64,000 bases of DNA from Cotesia glomerata (taxonomy: Eukaryota; Arthropoda; Insecta; Hymenoptera; Braconidae): NCBI RefSeq assembly GCF_020080835.1, contig NC_058164.1, positions 25,489,770 through 25,553,769 on the forward strand, given 5' to 3'. Below are positions 1 to 13,000 of the stretch, one piece after another. The position numbers and the translations under genes were made by a program. The first letter of the stretch is position 1; each line of letters begins with the position of its first letter. The notes below the pieces were generated by a model. The model did not search any database. It saw only the letters and a list, made by a program, of their open reading frames with translations, and was not told the origin of the DNA.

Positions 1-679
1 TGTACAGATGTACAGTCAACCCTTTGAGTAATGAATCTGTTACTGTTTCTGAAATTAAACAGCTTAGAAATAATGGCTATCATAGAAATATAGTTCAATT
101 CGACTATTCTTTATTGTACAGTGTCTTAATAAATTATTTGGTAATCTATCATTTACTTTAAGCAATATTTTATAATTGTTTTTATTTTATTTTCCAGAAT
201 TGCGTGATTGTATTAATTTATTTTTATTTCAAAATTATTTTTCAAATCTTTAAATTAAAAAAAAAAATTATTCTGATTTATAGTTGATATTTCTATTTTT
301 TTTATTACTGCATTTTTAATTAATTTTAAAGGAAAAAAAAATGTGTCGTAGGTGAAAAAAATTTTATTCATGTGAATTTTATATCTTAAAACAATTGTTT
401 TTATTTTGCTTCTTTTTGTAATTTGTAATTTATTGACAAGGCCGTAGGACAAAGTCCTCTAACGGCCTAAAGATAATACAAAGGATATGTACTGAGTACT
501 ATATAAAAATAGCATATGAAATTTAACAATGAACAAAATATTAAATAACTTTAACAAGAAAATAATAATATTTAAAGTCTCTCAACGTCATTTAAAACTG
601 AAAAAAAAAATATTCAAAAGAAAAGGGAAATCTTAAGGGAGTATTCTACTGTAGAATTTTGAAAAAATCGAAAATTTTT
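1..679. other. gene-free AT-rich stretch
   Basis: This stretch is AT-rich and contains poly-A and poly-T runs. I see no exon with good splice sites and no tRNA. The only open frame, on the minus strand at 255-452, is low-complexity Lys/Ile/Phe and looks spurious. Confidence 0.5.
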
Positions 680-1540
680 AACTTCCCGCTAAGAAAATTG
701 ACAATTTTCAAAAATCGGGAAGTTATTGGTTTTACCCCGTTTTTCGAAAATCGAGTTTTCATCAGATCTCGACGTTTTGAGGTCCTAGGAAGCTTTCCTG
801 ACTATTCCCGCGAGGGTGTCACTATGTCTGTATGTATGTGTGTGTGTGTGTGTGTAAGTATGTAAACCTCTTATAACTTTTGAACGGTTGAACCGATTTC
901 ATCGCGGTTGGTGCCATTCGAAAGGGCTTCGCCAAACTTAGATTTCCTGTTAATTTGAACCGATTCGGACCGATAGATTTTGAGAAATTTGGAGAAATCT
1001 AAAAAAAAGTAGGAAAAAAAATTTTTTCTGAAGTGGTTTTTTTGGGATAACTTTTAAACGGCTCAACCGATCGATTCCAAAAACTAATCAGCTCTCAACC
1101 TTGAAAAACCACGTCGATCTCCGCCAATCCGGTCAAAATCGGTTGATTCGTTCGAGAGATATCGTGAACGAAAGAAAACCGAAAAAAGTGTTTTTTTCAG
1201 AGTTACTCCGAAATTTCTAGTTTGAACAATTGAAACTTAGAAATTATTTATAAGGCTTAAAAAACTATGTAGAATGCCGCCAACCGCGTAAAAATCGGTT
1301 CATTCATTCAAAAGTTATTGCGGTATGAACATTCAAAAAATAGTGTTCTATGAAACTTCTATCAGACTTTTGAGCTCAAAGAGCTCAAAAGCATAGAAAA
1401 GGTATCTTTTTGAGCTCGGAGAGCTTAAAACAACACACAGATTGTACTTTTGAGCTCGAAGAGCTCAAAAAAGCGGCCAGGTATTAACGGAATTAGCGGA
1501 AAGTTGCAGGGCTGGCCTTTAGGGTCAACCGTTTTCCTAA
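680..1540 (+). mobile_element. AACTTCCCG element, copy A (about 860 bp)
   Basis: This is the first of four related copies (others at 1546, 40180 and, inverted, 46630-47509). It opens with a terminal hairpin (AACTTCCCG ... CGGGAAGTT). Next come a TG-rich tract (831-855) and blocks such as TTTTGAACGGTTGAACCGAT. Near the right end lie three short palindromes of the form TTTTGAGCTC-nnn-GAGCTCAAAA (about 1370-1470). Copies A and C both end in GTTTTCCTAA. A 13-bp inverted repeat, AACTTCCCGCTAA / TTAGCGGGAAGTT, links the left end to a point about 60 bp inside the right end and is cleanest in copy C. There is no transposase frame, so it is non-autonomous and I could not assign its class. Confidence 0.75.
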
Positions 1541-1545
1541 TTTTT

Positions 1546-1698
1546 AACTTCCCGCTAAGAAAATCGAAGATTTTCAAAAATCGGGAAGTTATTGTTTTCA
1601 CCCCGTTTTGCAAAAATCGAGTTTTCATCAGATCTCGACGTTTAAAGATCATAGGAAGCTTCTCTGACTATCCCCGCGAGGTTGTCATAGTGTCTGTA

Positions 1699-1748
<50 letters not shown>

Positions 1749-2130
1749 TATGTGAACCGCTTATAACTTTTGAACGGCTTGACCGATTTCATCACGGTTG
1801 GTGCCATTCGAAAGGGCTTGACAAAACTTAGATTTTAAAAACTATTTGGAATGATTCAGATCAATAGATTTTGAGAAATCTTAAAAAAACTGAAAAAAAA
1901 TTTTTTTTCAAATGTAGTTTTTTTGGAAAAACTTTCAAACGGCTCAAAGGTTCAATTCCAAAAACTAATCAGCTCTTAACCTCAAAAAACCACGTCGATC
2001 GCCACCAGTCCGGTCAAAATCGGTTGATTCATTCGAGAGATATCGTGAACGAAAGAAAACCAAAAAAAGTGTTTTTTCGGAATAACTCCAAAATTCCTAG
2101 CGCGAACAATTCAAAATTTAATCTAATTTT
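1546..2130 (+). mobile_element. AACTTCCCG element, copy B (3' truncated)
   Basis: Copy B directly follows copy A in the same orientation, separated only by a short T run, so the two form a tandem pair. It matches A from the terminal hairpin through the TG microsatellite and the CGGTCAAAATCGGTTGATTC block. It then fades out near 2130 into AT-rich sequence and lacks the GAGCTC hairpins. The open frames across it (1450-1755, 1871-2188) are repeat translations, not genes. Confidence 0.7.
1700..1744. repeat. (TG)n microsatellite
   Basis: An uninterrupted TG run lies inside element copy B. The equivalent run in copy A (831-855) is shorter and in copy C it reads as CA, so length varies between copies. 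Confidence 0.9.
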
Positions 2131-2317
2131 TTTAATCAATAATAATAAAAAAATAAATAAACCGCCGAAAAAATTTTTAAAAAATTAACTCGCAAAATTT
2201 TAACCCACAAATTTTCTGCCGAAAAACCATGCACACCTTTGCCTATAATCTAATCTAATCTCCAAACCTTATCAAATCACTCATCCAACAATTCTAATTG
2301 AAATAACCCTCCCACTC

Positions 2318-2400
2318 GCTTTATAATTATAAAACCCGTGACGTAACCAACCAATGACGGAATCGGTACAAATATAGAAATCCAAAAAACCTCTCGGTTT
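2318..2400 (+). promoter_or_regulatory. putative promoter of the ZP-domain gene
   Basis: A TATA-like TTATAATTATAAAA (about 2321-2334) is followed by a CRE-like TGACGTAA (2339-2346) and a CCAAT-type box near 2350. These stand just upstream of a GC-richer segment that ends in a clean splice donor. The promoter call rests on position and motifs only. Confidence 0.35.
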
Positions 2401-2510
2401 TTCAGCAAGGTCTAGACGGTTAAATAAACAGCGGAAACATCTCTCTCGCTCTCAAGAACAGTCCTTCCGCCCATCTGCCTCCATCTCCCTTCCAGGTCGT
2501 CGGGTCTCAG
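2401..2510 (+). other. putative non-coding first exon (5' UTR)
   Basis: This is a pyrimidine- and GC-enriched island (TCTCTCTCGCTCTC, CTTCCGCCCATCTGCC) ending in GGGTCTCAG|GTATGT, a strong splice donor at 2510/2511. It has no long reading frame. The next good acceptor on this strand, TTTATTTCAG at 5764, leads straight into an ATG, so the segment probably is the untranslated first exon of the ZP-domain gene. The exact transcription start is unknown. Confidence 0.45.
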
Positions 2511-4130
2511 GTATGTGTCTCTATTTTTATTTTTTACCTGCCTCATACTTTACCCCCCCCCCCTCCCAATACTCCCAACCATCACAAAACGATTCCCAGT
2601 ATAGTTACAGCTGTGTCAGACAAAGACCTCCTTACAACCGGTTGGTGTGCACTCACACCATCACACCAGGTAAAATGTGATAGAGGTAAATTCTCAGAGT
2701 TAGTCTCGAGTCTCGCGTCGGGCTTAACGCACGTATTTTTTATTTATTATTGTTATTTCCACAAATTGTTTATCTAAAAGTGGATATTTTTATTTAATGA
2801 GTGTTATGGTCAAAAATAAAAATTCAAATTATCCCGCCGGCCATGCGTGACATGAAATGGCGGCCCATGTCCAAATTAAAAACAAAAAATTCTATAAATT
2901 AGTGAATGTGATGTGAATTATCATTAATTTATTTTTTATTTAAATAAAACTCTTTTATATTTTTTTTTTATTAAGTATTTAAATTAAGCCCGACGCCATT
3001 TTGGTCGCTCGTTGAAATCTCCGGTCTTAAAATCGCCATTTTCGTAACTAATGACTTAGTCGGGGATTTTTAATTTAAAAAATGGATAAATTACCTTTAA
3101 AAATTGGTAAGTTTATTTTAAAAAAAATTTTTTTATTAAATAAAAACAATGGGCGTCGTCCATGGTCATCTAATGCAAATGTGGGTGGCTGCATAATTTT
3201 ATAAATTAACATAAAAACATAGAATATTATGCAATAAAAAAATAAGCTCAAGGATTGGTAATGTTTAAAAATAAATTTAAAAAAGCGTCGCCTTGGAACG
3301 TCTTCTCGCCTTAACGAGAAGTACTCCTCTTACTCTCGACGAACAACTATACGGCTTTACACGTAATACCTGTAATGATACGTCGCCAAATACGTCAAGG
3401 CTTCGGTCTACAAATTTTTTTTATCGATTTAAAAAATGTTATTTCATTTATAATTGCCTTTATTCTGTTATTTATAATTAAATGATATGGGTAGTGATAA
3501 TAATAAACGGTAATTTTTTTATTCACTAGTTTTTTTCAACGCTTCAGCGCGTTCAAATTACTCTTCCACGGTAGATTGTTGATCGTATGGCCACTTTATT
3601 TATAAAAAGTACGGTTACGTAACTGATGATGAGCCTTTTCGGTTGATGGACCGATTCCTTGGTGTGAAACATTTTTTTGGATGGTTTTTCTGGGTTTTGA
3701 ACTTTGATGGGGATTTTGGATTGATTTTTGGTTTTGGTTTAGTAATTAGAGGGATTTAGGAGTTGGTACTTTATTTAGTTAGTACTTTGTTTTATATCAC
3801 GTATTTAAGAACGTAAAAAGTGAACGCAAAAGTTTGCTCTCGCGTGTGTGTATTAACTTTCTCCCTGGTTAAGTATTATAGTTTGTTATTATATGTGTGG
3901 ATAATTTTTATAAATTTATTCTTCGTGATTATTATAAACAAGCTTTAGATATTTTATTCGGAAATTTTTAATTGGTTAAATTAAAGATCTAAAAATTAAT
4001 GTTCTTACATTTTTTGTAAGAAAGAAATAGAAAAATTTTACAGACATTTGATAGAAAAATTAATTTTGCAATATTCTAAAGAAAGAAATTTAATTAATTC
4101 CAGAAAAATATTTTTTTTTTAATAATTTTT
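2511..4130. other. intronic / unassigned sequence
   Basis: AT-rich with a few GC-richer islands. A 12-bp inverted repeat GCGTCGGGCTTA / TAAGCCCGACGC (about 2716 and 2987) and YY1/Pho-like CGCCATTTT words (2995, 3030) lie here. The frame at 3293-3481 has no recognisable content. No convincing exon. Confidence 0.4.
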
Positions 4131-5190
4131 TGTCTCTAAATTTTTTTTTCAGCTTAGTTTAAAAATTAGTAGGTATTTTTTAAATTGGTAGTTTTTGGTT
4201 TTGCCGATAGGTGGCTACGCCCTCTCGCTAGCAGAAAAATCTTACCAGAGTATATATTAGCCCAAAATTTTTTGTCCTTAAATTAGTTATTTTAGCTTGA
4301 TTTATATAAAATTAGCGAGTATTTTTTTTTTATTTTAAGTTAGTTCTTGGTTTTGCCGCTAGGTGGCTACGCCTTCTCGCTAGCAGAAAAATCTTACCAA
4401 TGTATATATTAGCGCAAATTTTTTTTTTTTTAAGAATTTTGTGTCTTTAAATTAGTTATTTTAGCTTGATATAAACAAAATTAGCGAGTATTTTTTTTAT
4501 TTTAAGTTAGTTCTTGGTTTTTCCGCTAGGTGGCTACGCCTTCTCGCTAACAGAAAAATTTTACCAGAGTATATAAAAGCGCAAATTTTTTTTTTTTAGA
4601 ATCAAATACATGATAAAAATAATTATTGAAAGTAAAATATTGTGAATTTTATTGTAATAATTTAAAATTGTAAAAAAATAATTTGATAAAAAAAAATGGT
4701 TAATTTAAGAAAAATATTTTTTAAAGAACTTTTTGTCTTTAAATTTGATTTTTTAGCTTGGTTTAAAAATTAGCGGGTATTTTTTTGAAATAAGTTAGTT
4801 CTTGGTTTGACCGGTAGGTGGCTACGTCTTCTCGCTAGCAGAAAGATTTTACCAAAGTATATATAAGCGCAAAAATTTTTTTTAGAATGAAATTCATTAT
4901 AAAAGAACTAATACTAATAAAATATTGTATATTTTATTATAATAAATGAAATTTAAAAGAAAAAAATAATTTCATCAAAAAAAAAAAATTAGTAAATTAA
5001 ATACAAATATTTTTTAAAGAAATTTTTGTCTTTAAATTTGTTTTTTTAGCTTGGTTTAAAAATTAGCGGGTACTTTTTTTTTTATTATAAGTTAGTTCTT
5101 GGTTTCGCCGCTAGGTGGCTACGCCTTCTCGCTAGCAGAAAAACCTTACCAGAGTATATATTAGCGCCAAATTTTTTTTTAGAATGACAA
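4131..5190 (+). repeat. tandem repeat with five CTCF-like cores
   Basis: There are five copies of a unit built as TTTAGCTTGGTTTAAAAATTAG, a T-rich run, TTAGTTCTTGGTTT, then a conserved GC-rich block CCGCTAGGTGGCTACGCC followed by TTCTCGCTAGCAG and TATATA. The blocks lie at 4203-4221, 4355-4373, 4523-4540, 4811-4828 and 5107-5125. Spacing is about 150-170 bp for the first three and about 290 bp afterwards. Flanks diverge much more than the GC-rich block. The same unit recurs at 60.44-61.15 kb. The block resembles the CTCF core CC(A/G)C(T/N)AGGTGGC; binding is inference. Confidence 0.8.
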
Positions 5191-5331
5191 TACATTATAA
5201 AAAAATTATTGAGAATAAAATATTGTATATTTTATTATAATAAATGAAATGTTTTATTGTATCAAAAAAATTATTATTTTAAATTAATATTGTCAATAAT
5301 TAAAACAATAAAATATTAAAGATAAATTGAC

Positions 5332-5405
5332 ATTGACTTGGAATCGAACCCGGAACTTTTTGACTATTTTTAAAATCTAATAACTCTTCTCAAAGCCTAG
5401 ATAAT
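5332..5405 (-). tRNA. tRNA-like relic
   Basis: Read on the minus strand, a good internal B box and T arm (TTCCGGGTTCGATTCCAAG) follows an A-box-like GGCTTTGAGAAGAG at tRNA-like distance. The acceptor stem and anticodon arm are too degenerate to name an isotype. It is probably a dead tRNA or tRNA-derived retroelement piece. Confidence 0.3.
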
Positions 5406-5764
5406 TAAATTCATCCAACACCACATAAAATACAAATTACACACATCCACATAACATTATACTTATAAAAAAGAAAAAAACTAATCGATTAGTGGATAAT
5501 AAAGCATAAAACAATTTTCTGACAAGCCGAGCGGTATAATATCTCTATTGTATGTAATTTAAAAGGAAAATATTCATTACGTAAATCTACATAAAATAGT
5601 TAACTATCGAAATGGTAATTATTTATTATTCATGTATGCCTATGTTGAAAAATTTATTCTCTAAAAACTTGCAAATTAGAGAACCCGATTTATATGTGGT
5701 CTTAGACGGGATTAATTGAATAATTATATTATTAAATTATTAACTGCTTTCTCTTTTATTTCAG

Positions 5765-5802
5765 GTATGAACCAGTGGAGTTACATTTTTTTTTATATAT
5801 CG
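5765..5802 (+). CDS. ZP gene: start exon, first half of signal peptide
   Basis: The acceptor TCTTTTATTTCAG ends at 5764 and the donor TCG|GTAAGT begins at 5803. The exon carries two untranslated bases and then ATG at 5767, encoding MNQWSYIFFYIS and ending in phase 0. A purine at -3 suits initiation. The hydrophobic run continues in frame into the exon at 13449, so a signal peptide split by a 7.6-kb intron is the natural reading. The exon is too short to stand out by itself, but two independent good splice sites and the matching phase support it. Confidence 0.6.
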
Positions 5803-8800
5803 GTAAGTCTACTTTCAATATAAATATCGATAACACATCGGCAATCTAACACTCATTTTTTTATAAATAATAATAATAAATAATTATTCTTTTAAAAATT
5901 ATCCTTCGCTTTGAAATTTTATATTTTTTAGTAAAAATTGTATTTTTTCATAAGAGGTAACCAATTTTAAATCTAAAAAAAATTTATAAAACAATTATTA
6001 AAATTTTTTATAAAAAAATTATTAAGAAAGAATTTTTTTGATTCTTAATAATTAAAAAAAAAAAATTTATAAAATAATTATTGAAATTTTTTATAAAAAA
6101 TTAATAATTAATAAAAAAAAATTTTTTTAGATTATTAATAAATAAATAAACAAAATTTATAAAATAATTATTAAAATTTTTTATAAAAAATTAATAAGAA
6201 AAAATTTTTTTTAATTCTTAATAATTAAAAAATATTTTTTTAAATAATTATTTATAAAAAGTTAATAAGAAAGAATTTTTTTGATTCTTAGTAATTAAAA
6301 AAAAATTTATAAAATAATTATTAAAATTTTTTTATAAAAAATTAATAAGAAAGAATTTTTTTTTGATTCTTTATAATTAAAAAAAAAATTTATAAAATAA
6401 TTATTGAAATTTTTTATAAAAAAATAATTATTAAAATTTTTTATAAAAAATTAATAAGAAAAAATTTTTTTGATTCTTAATAATTAGGAAAAAATTTATA
6501 AAAAAATTATTAAAATTTTTTATAAGAAATTAATAAGAAAGAATTTTTTTTTGATTCTTTATAATTAAAAAACATAATTTATAAAATAATTATTGAAATT
6601 TAAAAAAAAAATTAATAATTAATACAAAAAAATTTTTTTTTGATTCTTAATAAATAAATAAACAAAATTTATAACATAATTATTAAGATTTTTTATAAAA
6701 AATAATTATTAAAATTTTTTATAAAGAAATAATTATTAAAATTTTTTATAAAAAAATAATTATTAAAATTTTTTATAAAAAATTAATAAGAAAAATTTTT
6801 AATTTAATAATTAAAAATATTTTTAATAATTATTTATAAAAATTAATAAGAAAGAATTTTTGATTCTTAATAAATAATTAAAAAAAAATTTATAAAATAA
6901 TTATTAAAATTTTTTTATAAAAAATTATTAAGAAAGAATTTTTTTTTGATTCTTTATAATGAAAAAAAAAAATTTATAAAATAATTATTGAAATTTTTTA
7001 TAAAAAATTAATAATTAATAAAAGAATTTTTTTTTGATTCTTAATAAATAAATAAACAAAATTTATAACATAATTATTAAAATTTTTTATAAAAAAATAA
7101 TTATTAAAATTTTTTATAAAAAATTAATAAGAAAAAATTTTTTTTGATTCTTAATAATTAAAAAATTTTATAAAATAATTATTAAAATTTTTTATAAAAA
7201 AATATTTTGATTCTTTATAATTAAAAAAAAAAAATCAATATTATAAAACTCAAAAATATTTATTAACACTATCGATTTCTTCAAATGATTCACACTTACA
7301 ATTTATAATGATATGGAAATCAAGTCAGGTAGAAATATTAAATTCTATCCACGTATATTGAATGTGTATGCGTATATCCTACCACAGATGAATGACTAAA
7401 GAATAAAAGCCTAAAGAATGTTAGGTTACACAATTGAGTTGACATAATAGTTATTTAAAAGTTGAATGCCCAAAATTCTTTGATCAATTGGCTTTTCTTC
7501 TCTATTATAATATTAATTGACTGATTACAATATCAAGTACACACTTATACATTAACAGGCCAAAAAATAATGACTAGTAGAATTATATTAAGTGAAAACT
7601 GATGAACAGGTACTTGATATGAGCTCCGAAAATCAGTAATACAGTATAACAGTGTGGTAATTTGTCTAGTCTGAGAAAATAATAACGCACCCAATAGACT
7701 GCAGAGCCTAACAAAGTTAGGTAATGCCCTGTAATTTACCTCGTTGCGTAATCCAAATAATTTAATATTACTTATTTTAACTCGAACTATAATTCTGTGG
7801 CCTAGTGAACAATCTGACGCGCAATTGTGTCGCGGTGTGAATCCGTTTGTGGTAATCGCTACATTTAGGTGTTTTATTATATTTATTATTAACCGTATCT
7901 TCTTTGTTAGTTTTTATGATCACTGGCTTTTAGAGTTTTTGTTTACTCACTTTTATCATTGTAATTAACAAGTTTTTTTTATTAATGATTTTTTTTTTCT
8001 TCGATATATTTTTTAATCAAACTTTATTTTTTTCGTTGAATTTTTAAAGATTTATAAAAAATTTTTTTTGGGGGTAATTTAAATTTTTTGCAAAAAAAGT
8101 GTCATAAATTTTTTAAATGTTTTAATTATATCAATATTGTAGATTAAATATCAAAAATATGATCCAAAACATTTCTAAGAATTCTTAATTTTTTTTTGGA
8201 ATTTAAACTTCCAAATTTTGGGTTCAATATTAAAAATATAAAAACTCTGTAAGACTTCTTTTGTAGGAAATTTAATTCTCTACAAAAAGTGTATCTTATG
8301 TTTTTTTCATATCTTTGATATTTTTTGAGTTAGAGCTTAAAAACAATAATTATAAAAATTGCGTTGGGCCGCTGGGTGGCAATAACCTGTTGCAAATTAA
8401 AAACTGATTTTTTGGATTAAATATCAGAGATATGAAAAATTTATAAGATACCTTTTTTGTAGAGCATCAAAATTGCTACAAAAAAGCTCTCTTTTATAAT
8501 TTTTTTATATTTTTTATATTTGACCCAAAATTTGGAGTTTAAAATTGAAACAAAAAGTTGAGTTTTACAAAAATGTTTACTATGTTTTAATAATATAAAT
8601 ATTGTAGATTAAATATCAAAGATATGATCAAAAACATTTCTAAGAATTCTTAATTTTTTTTTTTGGAATTTAAAACTCCAAATTTTGGGTTAGATATTAA
8701 AAATATTAAAACTTTATAAGACTTTTTTAAAGGAAATTTAATTCTCTACAAAAAATGTATCTTATGTTTTTTTCATATCTTCGATATTTTTTGAGTTAAT

Positions 8801-9981
8801 GCTTAAAAACAATAATTAAAAAAATTGTGTTGGACCGCTGGGTGGCAATAACCTGTTGCAAATTTAAAACTGATTTTTTGGATTAAATATCAGAGATATA
8901 AAAAATTTATAAGATACCTTTTTTGTAGAGGATCAAAATTGCTACAAAAAAAGCTCTCTTTTATAATTTTTTGATATTTTTTATGTTTGACCCAAAATTT
9001 GGAGTTTAAAATTGAAACAAAAAGTTGAGTTTTACAAAAATGTTTACTATGTTTTAATTATATAAATATTGTAGATTAAATATCAAAGATATGATCAAAA
9101 ACATTTCTAAGATATCTTAATTTTTTTTTTTTGGAATTTAAAACTCCAAATTTTGGGTTAGATATTAAAAATATTAAAACTTTATAAGACTTTTTTTAAA
9201 GAAAATTTAATTCTCTACAAAAAATGTGTCTTATGTTTTTTTCATATCTTCGATATTTTTTGAGTTAATGCTTAAAAACAGTAATTAAAAAAATTGTGTT
9301 GGGCCGCTGGGTGGCATTAACCTGTTGCAAATTTAAAACTGATTTTTTGGATTAAATATCAGAGATATAAAAAATTTATAAGATACCTTTTTTGTAGAGG
9401 ATCAAAATTGCTACAAAAAATGCTCTCTTTTATAACTTTTTGATATTTTTGATTTTTAACCCAAAATTAAGAGTAAATTTTTAAGTTCATAATTTTGCTA
9501 CTAATTTTATTAAATACAAAGAATGTATATTGAAACGTCAAGCGAATGACTCAGAGTATTTTTTTCAAGAGATTAAACCGTAAAAAACCAACCGGTTTTA
9601 CACCGCCCAATATGGCGCTTAGATTTGGCAACAGGCAGCCATTTTGACTTTTAAATGAGTCGGTAAAAAATCTGTTTAACTAAACAAATTATTTTACTCT
9701 ATTCCGGTTCCTATTTTCAAAAATTTTCCCAGCGGCTTATTTCAACATTAGTATCCAAATAAAATGCCTTTTAACTGGAATATATAGTTTAACTATAATA
9801 ATGGATCGGATAAAATTGTTACCGTAAAAGAGTAAATGTAAAATGTAATATAGAGCGTACAATATGACGGGAGATATCTAGACCACACCCACAATTGCAT
9901 TGTATTTTATTTTCTTTGAGAGAATTAATATCGGGCCCGGATCTTTCAGGTGCTCAGACTCGTTTCTTAGCTTGTCTTTCT

Positions 9982-10056
<75 letters not shown>

Positions 10057-13000
10057 AGTATATAAAATATATAAGTGACAAGAAACACGATTGTTGAAAC
10101 TATGACTTTCATATCCACGGCAAAAATTTGTCACTAAATATAACGTAATTTTTAAAAATAAATTTTTAATTAAAAAAAACAATTTTTTAAACAAAGTTTA
10201 AAAGCATTTTTTATTTTTAGTTAATTTATTTCAAACGTAAAATAAATTTATTTAATAAAATGACAATAAATAAATTTTATTTAAAATTTAAATTTTAAAG
10301 CGCATTTAAATTTTCCCGCCAAAAATTTTTTTAATTTAAATTTAACGCCATCTTTTATCAAAACGCGTAAATTACAAAAAAAGAACTAATTAAAGACTGC
10401 TTAAAAATTTAAACTAAAAAAAATAAATTTTTTTGAATTAAAAAACTGATTTTAAAGATTTTTTTGTCTTGAATCAAGACAAAAAATTCTTGAATAAAAT
10501 AAAATTAATTTAAATCAAGAAAAATTTCTTATTTTTAAACTATTTCATCTTAAATTAATTTTATTTTGTATAAATAAATTTTTTTTAAATATTTACTATA
10601 GCATAAAAAAATTTTTTTAACTTTTAGCTCTAAAAACATTAATTAAAATTAAACAAAAAATAATTAATCTTCAATTATTAATACGGAAATTCTAAAAAGG
10701 TAAATGAAGAGATAAAAAAATAATTTGAAGTAAAATTTTAATTTTTTCAAAAGTTATCATGCTTGTCCCTCAAAAAATTTGAAAAAATCCAGTTTTTTAT
10801 GTAAAAAAAAATTTTTTTCACAAGTTCAGGGATATTTTTCTTTCTAATAGTGTTTTATTTATATAAATTATGTGCATTATAATGATCATGCACGATTTAA
10901 TGCGACAAAAAGTAAGAATTTATATTTTTAGGCATGAAGAACAACAAAGTTCACTTTCATCGCAATTATCAACAATAAACATTTGACATAAACTTTCTCC
11001 GATTGTTAACGAATCAGTTTCTCACATCTCGACACTTTTCTCCTCCTAATCTTTATATTTTAATATAAAATATATAATAAAAGACTTTCCATATGAATAC
11101 TCAGAGTTTTTCTCGCAATAATACGGATAAAAACTATGCGTGCGTGGTTAAGGTAGCAAACCGTGAAAATATTAATTTCTATTTTCGCAGGATCGATTAA
11201 TTTAGTCTCTAGCTTTCGAATGTCCTTATTTATAGCGATAATTATAAATAAAGCTAGTTATTTTGGTGGCTAAATAAAAAATGAAAGGAAAAAAAAAATA
11301 ATAATAGCACAGCAGAGCTAAAAGTTTATAAAAGGACATATAAGAGGAAAGAGATAGTTTTTAAGTGTGGGTTTGCTGCTAGTGGATGTCCTTGAATCTC
11401 CTACACACATGAATAATATATTGTATACATATATATGTCGTATTGTTATGTCGTGATGAGGAATATATCGTAAATATACATTATACATTTTAATTCATCC
11501 TTAGAAACATCATCGGAATTGTAAAACATATTCGAGGATTTTATTCCTAGAACTAAACGTATTTGTCACTTTGAATTGAAATCATGATCATGATTTTATC
11601 CGATAATTTACCAATCAATTTTGACATTTTTATAGACTTTCTCTTTAATCTTAAATCGGAATATAAATTAAATGTCAATTTTAAGTTTTTCAATTTGTTC
11701 CTTGGTACTAGTTTTTTTTTATAAATTTAATTTTGTGGATTAATTATCAAAAATATAATATAAAAATTTTATATCAGGCCTTTTTTAAAGCAATTTTGAT
11801 ACTCAACAAAAAAGGTATCCTTTTTTAAAAGTTGATGTGACATTTTCATTGTTGTCGCTTTCCGTTGCTATGGTGACCACTTTGGCAATAGTTACCATTG
11901 CAATGGTTACTATGATAACGGTTATCATAACAACGGTTACTATGACAATGGCTAAGCCATTGTTATAGTAATCGTTGCTATGGTAACTATGTTACCATTT
12001 CAATGGTTACTATGGCAATGGTTACCATAGCAACAGTTACTATGGCAACGGTTACTGTGACAATAGTTATCATAGCAACGGTTACTATAGTAGCCATTGT
12101 CATAGTAACCGTTGCTATGGTAACTATGTTACAGTAACCATTATAGTAACTATGTTATAGTAATCGTTGCTATGGTAACTATGTTACCATAGCAATGGTT
12201 ACTATGTTACCATAGCAATGGTTACTATGGCAACGGTTGCTATGGCAACGGTTACCATAGCAACGGTTGCTATGACAACGGTTACTATGGTAGTCATTGT
12301 CATAGTAACCGTTGCCATAGTAACAATTGGTATGGTTACCATAGAGACGGTTACTATGACAATGGCTAAGCCATTGTTATAGTAATCGTTGCTATGGTGA
12401 CTATGTTACCATTTCAATGGTTAATATGGCAACGGTTACCATAGCAACAGTTACTATGGCAACGGTTACTGTGATAATAGTTATCATAGCAACGGTTACT
12501 ATAGTAGCCATTGTCATAGTAACCGTTGCTATGGTAACTACGTTACAGTAACCGTTATAGTAACTATGTTATAGTAATCGTTGCTATGGTAACTATGTCA
12601 CCATAGCAATGGTTACTATGTTACCATAGCAATGGTTATAATGGCAACGGTTACCATAGCAACGGTTACTATGACAACAGTTATCACAGCAACGGTTACT
12701 ATGGTAGCCATTGTCGTAGTAACCGTTGCTATGGTAACTATGTATATGTTACAGTAACTATGTTGTAGTAATCGTTGCTATGGTAACTATGTTACCATAG
12801 CAATGGTTATTATGGCAACGGTTACCATAGCAACGGTTACTATGACAATTATTATTATAGCAACGGTTTTTATGGTAGCCATTATTATAGAAATTGTTGC
12901 TATGGTAACTATTTTACCATAGCAACGATTACCGTAGCAACGGTTACTATTACAATGGTTACCATAGCAACGGTTACTATAGTAGCCGTTGTCATAGTAA

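Noticed and set aside
680..1540. Calling the AACTTCCCG element a Helitron from its CTAA end
   Set aside because: No 5' TC, no clear 3' hairpin next to the end, and no A|T insertion site in copy C.
659..1755. Frames across the AACTTCCCG element copies A and B, and 47312-47660 in copy C
   Set aside because: They translate the TG/CA microsatellite and element ends and are not conserved between copies as protein.
9900..10194. Frames with Tyr/Ile runs on both strands, and the similar one at 44776-44970
   Set aside because: Direct translations of (TA)n.
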